Shown: positions 12,091-20,619 of the stretch, one piece after another
How the letters are laid out: each line of letters begins with the position of its first letter
Position numbering within the stretch: position 1 is the first letter of the stretch
NCBI GenBank assembly: GCA_014529385.2
Contig: CM043944.1
Coordinates: forward strand, 54,164,268-54,228,267
Origin: Adiantum capillus-veneris
Lineage: Eukaryota; Streptophyta; Polypodiopsida; Polypodiales; Pteridaceae
DNA: 64,000 nt
Reading direction: 5' to 3'
Translations under genes and position numbers: made by a program
Notes under the pieces: generated by a model
What the model was told of the DNA's origin: nothing
The model's input: the letters and a program-made list of their open reading frames with translations, nothing else
The model's database searches: none

Positions 12091-12716
12091 GTGCATAGAC
12101 GGCCCAAACCAAAGATACAGGAGATTGTGTTGCACAACACACAAAATTCAGAGGGGGATGGATCCCACAGGTATTCAAGAAGGGTTCATGGGTCTACATG
12201 CAACCGTCCAGTGATGGACCTCATCGCGTACGATGTCGAGGCGTATTGGAACGCCATTGGAAGGGAAGACTATTGACACTCAAAGAAACCAAGTCCGGAA
12301 TGGTGGCCATCGTGCAACACGTGTACAGTGTAGCTGAGATCCACCTGCAGAGAGCTTCAACTCAATTTGCACCTCATTGTAAGTCCTCATGGTTTAGCTA
12401 TCCCTTGCATATATCATGTTTAACGTGCATGCGATCATTTTGTTTGACTAAGGGCATTTGTGAAGATGTTTTTCCATCCAACTTAGTTGAGGAGCAGCCG
12501 CTTGAGTGGCTCTCAGACACGTTCATGGTTGTCCATGCTCACATTCGGGAGCTTATGTTTCCTAATGTCTCGTCGAAAAAACTTACTGAGCAGCGAATAT
12601 TCATGTACTCCCAGAAGTATGTGGTACCAAAGTCAAGCCAAGGCTATGGTAGGTTAGAATCCGTGGAGACACCCTCATTGCAGAGTGCAGAATGGCCAAC
12701 TCCAGACCATTAGGCC
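12091..12716 (+). pseudogene. TIR-element plus-strand gene, 5' part (unrecognised)
   Basis: Coding-like sequence is spread over two frames. One reads CNRPVMDLIAYDVEAYWNAIGREDY (about 12199-12273). The next reads a longer stretch with AEIHLQRAS and later VEEQPLEWLSDTFMVVHAHIRELMFPN. A GTAAGT near 12379 and pyrimidine-rich AG sites before about 12470 could mark an intron, which would explain the non-coding-looking stretch between. I do not recognise a family. The start of the gene may have been lost when gypsy G inserted at 12090. Confidence 0.4.
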
Positions 12717-13275
12717 TTTCTTTCTTCCAAATGCAAGGTGATGCAAGATTTCCAAGGGTCCCTAAAGTTTGGTAAGGCAACCAGATCGGTGGGTCTCAGT
12801 TGGCATTGTCCCATCGATCCATTTTTTTGTGCATGCATTCTGCTCTCTGCCGATTGTGGAAACACCGACAATGTTTGTTTACAAAGAAGTTGACGTAGAT
12901 GCAATGGACACCATTCTAGGTGTAAATTGGGGCTATGTTGACGGTTTGCATGATGGCGACCTTACAAGTGCAATGTGTCCCCCACACAACTTTGCCTTCG
13001 ATATTTGAAGGCAAGGTGCACCTTGTATGCATGGTTTAGCTACAAAAGGTGGATGCACAAACGTGGCAAATGGATACCCTTGCAGCTGACAACCGAAGAG
13101 GTTCAATCCTTTGAAATTCGTGTCCGCATGCCCAATAATGAGGTGGAGGTGGTTGCAGTGAACCTGCATTGGACTCTTGCCAATCTTCGGGAACATTTTG
13201 TCATAATGGGATTCGAGGATGTCGGCAATGCAAGTTTCAAAACTGGAACAACGCAAGGTCTGCTTTGTGCTTGAT
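12717..13275 (+). pseudogene. TIR-element plus-strand gene, middle part (unrecognised)
   Basis: Two overlapping frames carry protein-like sequence. One reads VYKEVDVDAMDTILGVNWGYVDGLHDGD (about 12870-12960). The other (12975-13274) reads WFSYKRWMHKRGKWIPL, then EIRVRMPNNEVEVVAVNLHWTLANLREHF. The last segment has the strand-strand-helix look of a ubiquitin-like beta-grasp fold, but that is only an impression. The switch between frames suggests a frameshift or a lost intron. Confidence 0.35.
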
Positions 13276-13568
13276 TAGCTACCTTTTCTTAAATTTTTTG
13301 GGAATCTGTATCTTGATTGCCCATTTTTTGGTTGTGTAGATTGGAATGCGGATGGAGGCCACTATGCTTGTTTACAAAGATTGGGCTACAGACGAAGTCA
13401 TCTTGTCTAAGTGAATTGGCTTCTAACTTTACTCTTTTATATATTGGATATTTTATCAAAGATTTTGAAAATTTTTAGGGTGTTGTACTTGATTTTGTAC
13501 TTGAGTTTTAAGGTGTTGTGTAAATTTTTATTTTTAAAACGCTAATTTTTATTTTTTCGAGATGGAAA
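13276..13568. other. A/T-rich spacer or intron
   Basis: This T-rich stretch of ~290 bp has no coding signal. It could be an intron or an intergenic spacer between the two plus-strand coding blocks. Confidence 0.4.
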
Positions 13569-14702
13569 ATGTGTATAAAAGGGGGACCACCTCCTCATTT
13601 TAACATTTTCATCCCAGCATTACAGAGAGACCTAGCATACCCAGTTACGCAAAGAGAAAGCATGGCTGCAATTAATGCTTTATGTGCATTCCTTAGTGAG
13701 GCTGGGCATGCAAATCGTCCTGAGCTTCATGCATTTTTCACAACCCAACCCGATTTGGAAACCACCTCGACCCTCCACTCTCAATCTCCTGAGCACATCA
13801 CTTCATACATTTCCACGTGCATGGGAAGATTCATTGTTGAGTTACCAAACCGGCAAGGGCAATGGGTCCCTGAGGGCCTTCTACACCACATCTACAAAGG
13901 GGACATGCCATTTTATCAACGGCTTTCACGCTTTGCCACCATAGCACAACCCGCTGGACATGATGTGCGTCTTGAAGATGATGATGTGCGAGCAATGTGT
14001 AAGGGGAAGATCGGAAACCCTTTTTTCTCTGTCCAGGTCATAATGATCTTCCTCCTTCACAAGTGCCTAGCAGACCTTGACGTAGTGCTACCACACTTGT
14101 AGATCGGCGGGGTCCTGGCTGATGTGAAGGACCCCAAGCCCGCGCCCATTGACACATCCGCAGAGGAGAGGGCGCTTGCCTTGACCTACCCTATAGGGAT
14201 TCAAGGCCTATTGGAGGCCTCTCCATCTGTCAGTTCGTCCTCAAGGCCGCCAGAAGGAACCAGCAATCGGGATGCCATCCCTAAGGTAGAGATTACCCAT
14301 TTTTCCTCCATTGTGGTGGGTGGGGAGGAGTTTGTGTTTTTGCACGATCTGGAGAAATACTTTGAGATTCTCATGGATGAGTGTTTCGCCATCATCGATG
14401 CCCATGGCAAGTTTGAGGTTGATACCACCACCTCCCATGATGATGATCTCCTATTGCCCATGGGGAATACTGTGGTGGACACAGTGGCGATCGCACAAGC
14501 CGAGGTGGCAGCGGTTGAGCAATCCAAGTTCTCTGAGGAGGAGTTTGTGGCCATGCAAGCCATGTCTTTGGCTAAACGCACAAGAGTGGATTCACCATCA
14601 CCTGCTACAACACCTGTTTTGCTTGATCCAAAGGGGAAGTCAAGTGTGGATCTTTACTTGCACCCGGATGCTGATGAGGAGGATTGTAGACAAGAGGTAT
14701 AG
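13569..14702 (+). pseudogene. TIR-element plus-strand ORF (~378 codons, one in-frame stop)
   Basis: One frame is open for about 378 codons apart from a single TAG at 14100-14102. A natural start is the ATG of MAAINALCAFLSEAG (about 13661). The N-terminal half has a folded look (ITSYISTCMGRFIVELPN, EGLLHHIYKGDMPFYQRL, VRLEDDDVRAMCKGKIGNPFF). The C-terminal half is Ser/Pro/acid-rich with KFSEEEFVAMQAMSLAKR near the end. No transmembrane segment or signal peptide is evident. I recognise no family. Its position inside the TIR element, convergent with the histone-like gene, suggests an accessory element gene. Confidence 0.5.
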
Positions 14703-14779
14703 ACGCTCACTTAAATTTGATTGTTACAAATGATTTTGTTATGTTATAACTAATTTTTTGCCATATTTCTCACAAAAAC

Positions 14780-15112
14780 CTATGTTTTGGAGGATGTTTT
14801 GGATGTTTCGGACCTCAAGTGGCACTTTCTCACTACCTTGGCACACTTCTGACTGGTGACGTGGTGTTTGTGCATGCCGACTACTCCCCCAATGGATGCT
14901 ACAACATTTTTGCCCTCCGTTCACTCTCCAAGGCATTGTGCTTAACAACCCTTGCCCAATCGGCCAACCTTGTAGTGCTTGTAAAGAGAGATTTTGCAAT
15001 ATCCACTTTCGGCGTCAACTTTCGCAGGCGCCCAATGACACCCAAGAAATTACAACCACTTTGCTTAACAGGGACCCACCCCAAAAGGCCAAGCGCCATA
15101 AAATTGTAATTT
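14780..15112 (+). pseudogene. TIR-element plus-strand gene, 3' exon-like segment
   Basis: This open frame lies downstream of a possible GT donor at about 14698. It reads GPQVALSHYLGTLLTGDVVF, then HADYSPNGCYNIFALRSLSKALCL, then a basic C-terminus (NFRRRPMTPKKLQ, HPKRPSAIKL) before TAA at 15110-15112. It lacks its own good ATG, so it is probably a last exon of the upstream gene. I do not recognise the family. Confidence 0.4.
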
Positions 15113-15353
15113 GAAAGATCCTAAAGCAAAAGCCGGATATCATGTAAAGCTTTGACTTCCGTAATGAATCTACTTTTTGGTGTCTATGACTTTCTCTTAT
15201 TTGCAAGCTTTTGAATTTGTTATATATTTGGCTTCCAATGTGTTTATGAGAAGCACCAAAATTATTGATATGCCTACTAAAGGGCTTGGGAGGCCCCAAA
15301 ATTATTGATATGCCTACTTTGTTATATGTTTGGCTTCCAAAGTTATTGATATG

Positions 15354-15484
15354 CCCACTAAAGGGCTTTGGGAGTCCCCAAAATGGGCTACCACAAGACA
15401 CGCATTTGGGTCTTCCATCAGCATATAGAAGGGGCAAATGTGCGCCCTTGTGGCAGCCCATTTTGGAGCATCTCAAGCCCTTAT
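15354..15484. repeat. Foldback repeat 1
   Basis: The left arm (about 15354-15410: AAAGGGCTTTGGGAG ... AAAATGGGCTACCACAAG) is the imperfect reverse complement of the right arm (about 15430-15484: CTTGTGGCAGCCCATTTT ... CAAGCCCTT). The core GGGCTNCCACAAG is shared with foldback 2. Just upstream (15253-15360) the unit AAAATTATTGATATGCC occurs in tandem. Confidence 0.75.
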
Positions 15485-15565
15485 AAAGTCTTATCAATAC
15501 CCAGATAATTTACAGTTGCAAAACCAAAGCACAAGAGACAACCATGCTTCAAAAAATCTATGCTA

Positions 15566-15892
15566 CATGGACTTAGTGGGGCATGCACTTCCGGATGCAT
15601 CCATGCTATGTGAAGCATTGAAGCAAGGGAAATATCCCTAATGCTTGGTAAAAGTTTCTGGAAAGCCTTGGAATGCCCTAAGAATGGCTGCCACAAGGGC
15701 GCACATTTTGTCCATTCATCTGCCTTTTGAAGCACCAAATGTGCACCCTTGTGGCAGCCACTTTGGGGGCATTCCAAGCCCTTTCCAAGGCTTTCCAAAT
15801 TTTTTTACCATGCATTAGGGATATTTTCCTTGCTTCAATGCTTCACATAGCATGGATGCATCAAGAAGTGCATGCTTGACTTAGCCAAGGTG
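15566..15892. repeat. Foldback repeat 2 (~145-bp arms)
   Basis: A long inverted repeat has arms of about 145 bp (15566-15712 and 15746-15892) and a ~33-bp loop. Matching blocks include GCATGCACTT / AAGTGCATGC, CATCCATGCTATGTGAAGC / GCTTCACATAGCATGGATG, and GGCTGCCACAAGGG / CCCTTGTGGCAGCC. A transcript would fold into one long hairpin. It lies between the 3' ends of the convergent genes of the TIR element. Confidence 0.85.
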
Positions 15893-16109
15893 CTTAATGT
15901 AGGCAAGTTTTCCCAATGCCAAGCTTTAAGCTACATACATACAAAAGAAGGTAGACAAAACATGGACCACTGCTACATCGCATGGTACACAATTAAAGCA
16001 ATACAATGCACAAAGAGTGGGGTATACAATCAAAAGAAGCTTATATTCAAATTCTTCCCAATCTTGGAAGTTCCGTAAATACAAAAAAGGTTTGATGACT
16101 AATTACAAG
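15893..16109. other. Spacer downstream of the H3-like gene
   Basis: About 220 bp with no gene seen; it presumably includes the 3' end of the H3-like transcript. Confidence 0.5.
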
Positions 16110-16973
16110 CTATTGCTCATGGCGCAAACGGCAAGAAAGCTGCATATCCTTGGGCATAATCTTTACACGCTTTGCATGGATGGCACATAGGTTCGCATCC
16201 TCGAATATGCTAGTTAGATATTTCTCTGCTACCTCTTGAACTGCCTCTATGACCACGTCGCCCATCCAAAACTCAATGTTGTACATTTGCAAAACCTCCC
16301 TGCAAAGCCTTGAAAAAGGGGCCCTCCAAATCAAGAGCTCCGTGCTCTTCTGATAGAGGCGAATCTCCACAAAAGCACGGCTGTGCTTTTGCATCTTCTG
16401 ATGTTGATGAGGAGGTGCATTTGTTGCACGAGTTGGGACATCCTGCTTCCTCTTCTTGTAGACAATGCTCTTTCTCTTTTTTGGCCGCACATGCCACTCC
16501 AACACCTCATAATCCGGTTCCACCCACTCTTCATTTGATTCGTGCTCTTCACTATTGAGTGGATGTGATGGTGTGGGTCCACTCCCTTTAGGGAGTGTCT
16601 TACCCCTAGTAGACATGTGAGCAGCATAAGTTTTTATCTTGACACCAACCCGTGCGGGATCCTCATCCATTTGCGTCTCTTCTGAGCCTTCTGGCGGCTG
16701 CTTTTGGTTGTTTGTTTCTTTGCCTTGGTCGCTCTCATCCACCGTGTTGCCCTTAGAATTGTTGGAGTCCGATGAATAGACAACAAGGTGATGCTTCCTT
16801 CTCTCTTTTGCTGCTGTAGAGGATTGACCATGTTGATTTGAAGCTCTAGCTTCTTCTGTGTGGACCTCACCTTGAGCTTGTGAAGTTCCAGCTTTTGTTG
16901 CTGTAGCTTGGATTTGTTGGCCATCCGGGTCCTCTGGATATGCAATCCTTACCGTTTGTTTTGTTCTTGCCAT
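16110..16973 (-). CDS. Histone H3-like protein with a ~200-residue N-terminal tail
   Basis: The 287-residue frame is uninterrupted. The start at 16973 is chosen because the protein then begins MARTKQT, the canonical H3 N-terminus including Lys4; an upstream in-frame ATG (17015) would add 14 residues. The tail (residues 8-199) is hydrophilic, rich in S, E, K and Q, with basic clusters RPKKRK (163-168) and YKKRK (172-176). The ARKS context of H3 Lys9 is absent. Residues 200-287 are a full H3 histone fold: [13 protein letters not shown], then [23 protein letters not shown] and IMPKDMQL. Loop 1 has the canonical length rather than the extended form of many CENH3 proteins. No intron is seen. It lies between the TIRs next to the transposase-like gene. 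A host H3 variant pseudogene is the main alternative. Confidence 0.85.
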   Translation of the reverse strand: MARTKQTVRIAYPEDPDGQQIQATATKAGTSQAQGEVHTEEARASNQHGQSSTAAKERRKHHLVVYSSDSNNSKGNTVDESDQGKETNNQKQPPEGSEETQMDEDPARVGVKIKTYAAHMSTRGKTLPKGSGPTPSHPLNSEEHESNEEWVEPDYEVLEWHVRPKKRKSIVYKKRKQDVPTRATNAPPHQHQKMQKHSRAFVEIRLYQKSTELLIWRAPFSRLCREVLQMYNIEFWMGDVVIEAVQEVAEKYLTSIFEDANLCAIHAKRVKIMPKDMQLSCRLRHEQ

Positions 16974-17257
16974 GGTAGCACCTAGTATGGAAAATGAAAA
17001 AATGAGCGCCTTCAACCGTTAAATAGGGGTTTTTGGGATTTGGGCCCTCTTCACACTATGCAGCCAATTAAGTGAAAAAATCAAAGAAACCAATTGAATT
17101 TAACAAGTAAACTTGGATCATGCGAACGGCCGATGTGACACCCAAACGTTGACTTTTCGATACTTAGTTGCACGCCAAGCCTCATGGCCCAAGGCCGCTC
17201 GCGAGCATTTCCACTTCTCGGATGCTGCAGTATGGGAGGCCTTGCGTAATTGATTTG
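16974..17257. promoter_or_regulatory. Upstream region of the H3-like gene
   Basis: These ~285 bp separate the H3-like start from the 3' end of the transposase-like gene, which reads in the same direction. They presumably hold the H3-like promoter. No clear TATA box was identified. Confidence 0.35.
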
Positions 17258-18376
17258 CTAACATCGACTCTCTTGCCTTCTCAATAGTGCGAGTTCTCCC
17301 AAAGGTGTGTCTTCAAAACCATTTGAACATCTCTTGGAGGTAGTTGGAGTGTGAAACACCACCACCATGCCAAGTATTCTTGAAGTAGACTCTTTTTGCT
17401 CAACAGTGGGACTTCTCCATGCCTTGTGTATTCCATATATCAAGCGAACCATAGCGGTCCATGAAGTATGCACCATGTGCATAGAGAATGTGTTAAAACA
17501 ACCAAAAAGGAGATAAGCCAATAGAAAAGTTGCATTTTCAAACATTGCATATCTATTAAGTCTGTTAAAACAAACCATGTAGTGTGTAATCTTGCTTTCA
17601 GACCATCCATCCTTAGTGGCCTTTGTGAACTCATAAAGCACCTTCTCGAACTCCTGTCGCTGCTCAACGCTGGTGCTTGAAAGATTCATCAATTGCACAA
17701 CCTTTTGAAAGGATGACCATACTAGCTTGTGCTGGTTAGCAACCTCCACATTGGGATCTTTGTCCGTCATGCATGAACACAAATCTTTCCACAACTCCCA
17801 CCGCTTCTCACTTGCTAGATCGACACTTGCCTTGGGTACCTGCATTGGAGACTTTGACATCTTCTTGAAAAATCGACGTGCCTTGGCTCCATTCATGGAA
17901 ACCTTCTGTGCCACCTCATATGTCTTCTCCCTACAAGTCTCTTCTACAATGTTCACCCTTGATTGGTGACATCCAATCTCATTAAGGAGTGTCTCCACCC
18001 CCTGCAAGGAGTCTTTTGACCGTTGAAGGGGCTTCATTGTGAAAGCATAATCAATGTGATGCTTTAGCACCCTATCAAATATTCGCATACATGCAGGCAA
18101 TGTATAAAAGTGAACATTGTTGAGGGAGAAGGGAATTATGGGGTTCCACCCAGGTTCTTTGCTATCCCTATTGGGCACCTCTAGCATATCACATGAAAGA
18201 ACCGAAGTTTGCCACTCCCTATTCATATGATCATCATTATCTTCGTCCTGACCTTCCACTTGAGTTGCTCGACTTGTCTTGTATCCTTTCACACAGAATG
18301 GACAGAGAAGTAAATAATTTACACCTTGTTGGCATCCAAGCATGCACTTTATGGTCTTTAGATCACCACCTAAATG
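17258..18376 (-). pseudogene. Transposase-like gene, C-terminal part
   Basis: About 370 codons follow an in-frame TAG at 18377-18379 that sits where a Trp would fit (EFDVE-stop-HLGGDLK). The motif HLGGDLKTIKCMLG, then NYLLLCPFC, gives an aspartate in a GGDLK context followed by a Cys pair. I associate this pattern with transposase-like proteins of large eukaryotic DNA transposons and expect the Asp to be catalytic. Further motifs are MNGAKARRFFKK, WELWKDLC and VVQLMNL. The frame ends at a stop at 17258. Family assignment is from memory of motif style, not from a search. Confidence 0.5.
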
Positions 18377-18708
18377 CTATTCAACATCAAACTCCCCACG
18401 CCCTGGAACTATGAGCTTGTCACCTTTTATTTGATCTTTAATGACCTTTGTGACCCATGGGATTCTACTAAAAATCCATGCAAGGACTTCATGTGTCTCT
18501 TTCGGAACTTCAATTGCACCAAGCCACCATATATCCTTCTTTGATTGCACACTAAAAGAGGGCTTTGTCGCTTCACTCGAACCGCAAGATTGCTTGACAT
18601 AAGCTAGGGCTTCATTCATAAGCGTGACGCTCATTCTCTTCAACTTTCTCCCTTTTACAATTACACACTCATCCAACTTCAGCACAAACACAAGTTTGAC
18701 TTCAAGAA
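18377..18708 (-). pseudogene. Transposase-like gene, middle exon
   Basis: The exon runs in from a 72-bp intron (18709-18780). It reads VLEVKLVFVLKLDECVIVKG, then KPSFSVQSKKDIWWLGAIEVPKETHEVL and KGDKLIVPGRGEFDVE, ending at the TAG at 18377-18379. The phase across the intron joins smoothly, which supports one gene. Confidence 0.5.
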
Positions 18709-18780
18709 CTACCAACAATATAAAGCCTCAGAATGCATGTTATGACACATCATAGAGCATGTAGGTAACCCTAAACTAAC
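18709..18780 (-). other. Predicted intron (72 bp) in the transposase-like gene
   Basis: On the minus strand the donor is GATGCAG|GTTAGT and the acceptor TTGTTGGTAG|TTCTTG. Joining the exons keeps the frame (phase 1). Confidence 0.6.
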
Positions 18781-19342
18781 CTGCATCACTCAAATTGTAG
18801 AAAACAGCCATGGACTACTGCAATCGTATCAAGTCCACAAAGATATTGTTGAAATTGGTGGAAACAAAGCCTTCAGTCCGCAACACACTGTTAGAAACAA
18901 CACCACTTCCCTTCCCGTGGCCCTTCCTTCCTTGCAATTTGTTACGGAGCGACTGAAGAGGCATCGTGTCCTCAATATACAAGTAGTCCCCTAATCGGTG
19001 AACAACATCTTCATTTGACACCCTCTTGGCAATCGCCACTCTGTGAGGAAGTGGGAATAGGTTTTCCGTGACTCCTCGACTTCTTAATGCATCTTTTAAC
19101 ACTTGATGTATTGCTTGATAGCCCTTCGTACTAATTCCAACAGTATCACAAATATCCTGAACATCTAGGTCAATGATAATATTAGGAAAATCACTAAGAA
19201 CTCTCTTAGTGATTGCGTCTTTGAAGTGTTTTGCCTCTAGAGCATCAAGCATCCCAATAAAGTCCTCTTTGTTGAAACAAGAACGAAGTAAAGATGCCCG
19301 ATCTGACGCATTCTCGCCCTGCACGTTTCTTGGACGAAGTTC
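18781..19342 (-). pseudogene. Transposase-like gene, second coding block
   Basis: This block reads QGENASDRASLLRSCF, a helical region, then DICDTVGISTKGYQAIHQVLKDALRSRG, LFPLPHRVAIAKR and a Gly/Lys-rich stretch. The segment around GISTKGYQAIHQVLK looks like a helix-turn-helix and may contact DNA. An in-frame TAG (18830-ish, after IRLQ) breaks the frame just before the exon end (SMAVFYNLSDA). Confidence 0.5.
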
Positions 19343-19409
19343 CTACTACCCAAAACAACAATGATGAGCGGTACTAGACTTAAACAACATGAGGGGCATA
19401 ACATCTTAC
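19343..19409 (-). other. Predicted intron (67 bp) in the transposase-like gene
   Basis: On the minus strand the donor is TATGAG|GTAAGATG and the acceptor GGGTAGTAG|GAACTT. The intron interrupts sequence that otherwise contains stops. Confidence 0.55.
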
Positions 19410-20161
19410 CTCATAGCTGTCACCCTTCATTTTCTTGCCCCACCACGTGGTGCAAGAGTCTGAATTTTAGACAGCTCTTTTTTCCTCACCCTACCTCCCA
19501 TGGCCGTACTCTTCATGTGTGAGAGAGTATCCTCAAGCTTTTTAATTTCATTTTCCTTGGTTGCGATGGTGCTCTTTGCCTCCTCGAGCACACTAGTAGC
19601 TGTTTGCATCTAATCTTGAATATTGTGGAAAATCCCATTCAGCAACTGCCAATGACACAAGTAGATCTTGGACCGAGCAATCTCGTGTGTGTTGAGTCTC
19701 TTGTAGTAGCCCAACAAACCTTGCTCTCCATTTCGAACATATTGCAACAGTGATGGAAGGTTTTCAAAAGGCGGATGGACATTGAGAGAAGGATCCTTTG
19801 GGTACAAGCATCCCTCTGTCCAGAGATCCACATTCTTCTCCCCTTGAGCGGGGCATTTGTTGGCTGAAGGTAATATACCCAAGCATGTCTTCTTTGTCGG
19901 AACATACTCTTGAGGTAGGCACAGGAAAAGCCCTGGAGACCTACTGCATGAAGATCTTGCTTGGACATTGGTCATGTCGTCAAGAGGCATTGTAGGATGG
20001 AGAGATGGAGCTTGAAGGATGGAGAGATGGAAAGGAGATGGGTGTGTAGGTGCAACAGCAGGTGCAGGTGCAAGGGGGATGGGTGTAGGAGAGGAGCTTA
20101 GATTAAGAGGGAAGGTGGTCAGTTTTGGGGGGAATTTCTTAAAAGTTTTAGAGGGAGTCAA
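19410..20161 (-). pseudogene. Transposase-like gene, N-terminal part
   Basis: The N-terminus is Pro/Ser-rich; a plausible start is MPLDDMTNVQARSSCS (about 19990), with an upstream ATG at 20161. It then reads DLWTEGCLYPKDPSLN and RLNTHEIARSKIYLCHWQLLNGIF. An in-frame TAG follows at 19610-19612, then a predicted coiled coil (EEAKSTIATKENEIKKLEDTL). Near 19430-19490 the readable frame changes, ending in TTWWGKKMKGDSYE at the intron donor. Its 5' end faces the right TIR, as expected for an element gene. Confidence 0.45.
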
Positions 20162-20590
20162 AAAATGCTGAATTATGAGTAATTTAGCTTAAAAATCTTT
20201 TTTTTTATATGTATATATATTGGGACCACTTTTTAGGGGAAAATGGAGTTTATTTGAAAGTTTTTGAAAAAAGTCACTTTTTTGACCTCTTTGACCCATG
20301 GATTTGCTTAGGTGGCATGGGAGAGTTAAGAGGCCACTTACAAGTTGGCCAAAAAGCTAGAGAGAGAAGATAGCATTCTCCCCCCTATCCCCTACTTTTC
20401 AAATGTTTTACCCCCCCCCCCCCCCCCCCCCCCCCCCTCCCTACTTTTCAAATGGTTACCCCCCCCCTTCCCCCTACCTTTTTAGGGGTCAAAGGTGGAG
20501 GAGACCCTACCAAAATAGCCCCATTCAAAGCCTTTGTCTCCCTTCATCTTGGCAGGCTTCCTTGAAATTAGGGATTCTTACAAGGCCCAT
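20162..20590. other. Right subterminal region of the TIR element; poly-C tract
   Basis: About 430 bp with no gene. It has a run of 27 C at 20411-20437 and further C-rich stretches (20459-20475), echoing the poly-C tract near the left end in the same strand orientation. It likely contains the promoter of the transposase-like gene. Confidence 0.5.
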
Positions 20591-20614
20591 GGAGAGTCCA
20601 TATTTTTCCTAATG
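20591..20614 (-). repeat. Right terminal inverted repeat
   Basis: Exact reverse complement of 260-283; followed by CATGC at 20615-20619. Confidence 0.85.
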
Positions 20615-20619
20615 CATGC

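Larger units (their letters stand above)
260..20614. mobile_element. Giant TIR DNA transposon (~20.4 kb) carrying a histone H3-like gene
   Basis: The two ends are perfect 24-bp inverted repeats starting CATTAGGAAAAA (260-283 and 20591-20614). Similarity continues about 9 bp further with one mismatch (GGGCCTT shared). Candidate 5-bp CATGC duplications flank it, and the two halves of a copia polyprotein lie outside. About 11.1 kb of the length is a later gypsy insertion (1025-12090), so the element proper is about 9.3 kb. It contains, in order, a pyrimidine-rich left subterminal region, an unrecognised plus-strand gene region, two foldbacks, a minus-strand histone H3-like gene, a minus-strand transposase-like gene with introns, and a poly-C-bearing right subterminal region. 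The superfamily is not established. TIRs containing TAGG recall hAT, but the protein does not look like a hAT transposase. Confidence 0.75.

Noticed and set aside
14201-14581. Minus-strand ORF over the plus-strand gene
   Set aside because: It is the antisense shadow of the longer plus-strand frame, which has better codon continuity.
16110-16973. Calling the H3-like protein a CENH3
   Set aside because: Loop 1 has the canonical H3 length, and the C-terminus is close to ordinary H3. The long tail alone is not enough.
260-20614. Assigning the TIR element to the hAT superfamily
   Set aside because: TAGG within the TIR is suggestive, but the 8-bp duplication does not read cleanly and the transposase-like protein lacks recognisable hAT motifs.
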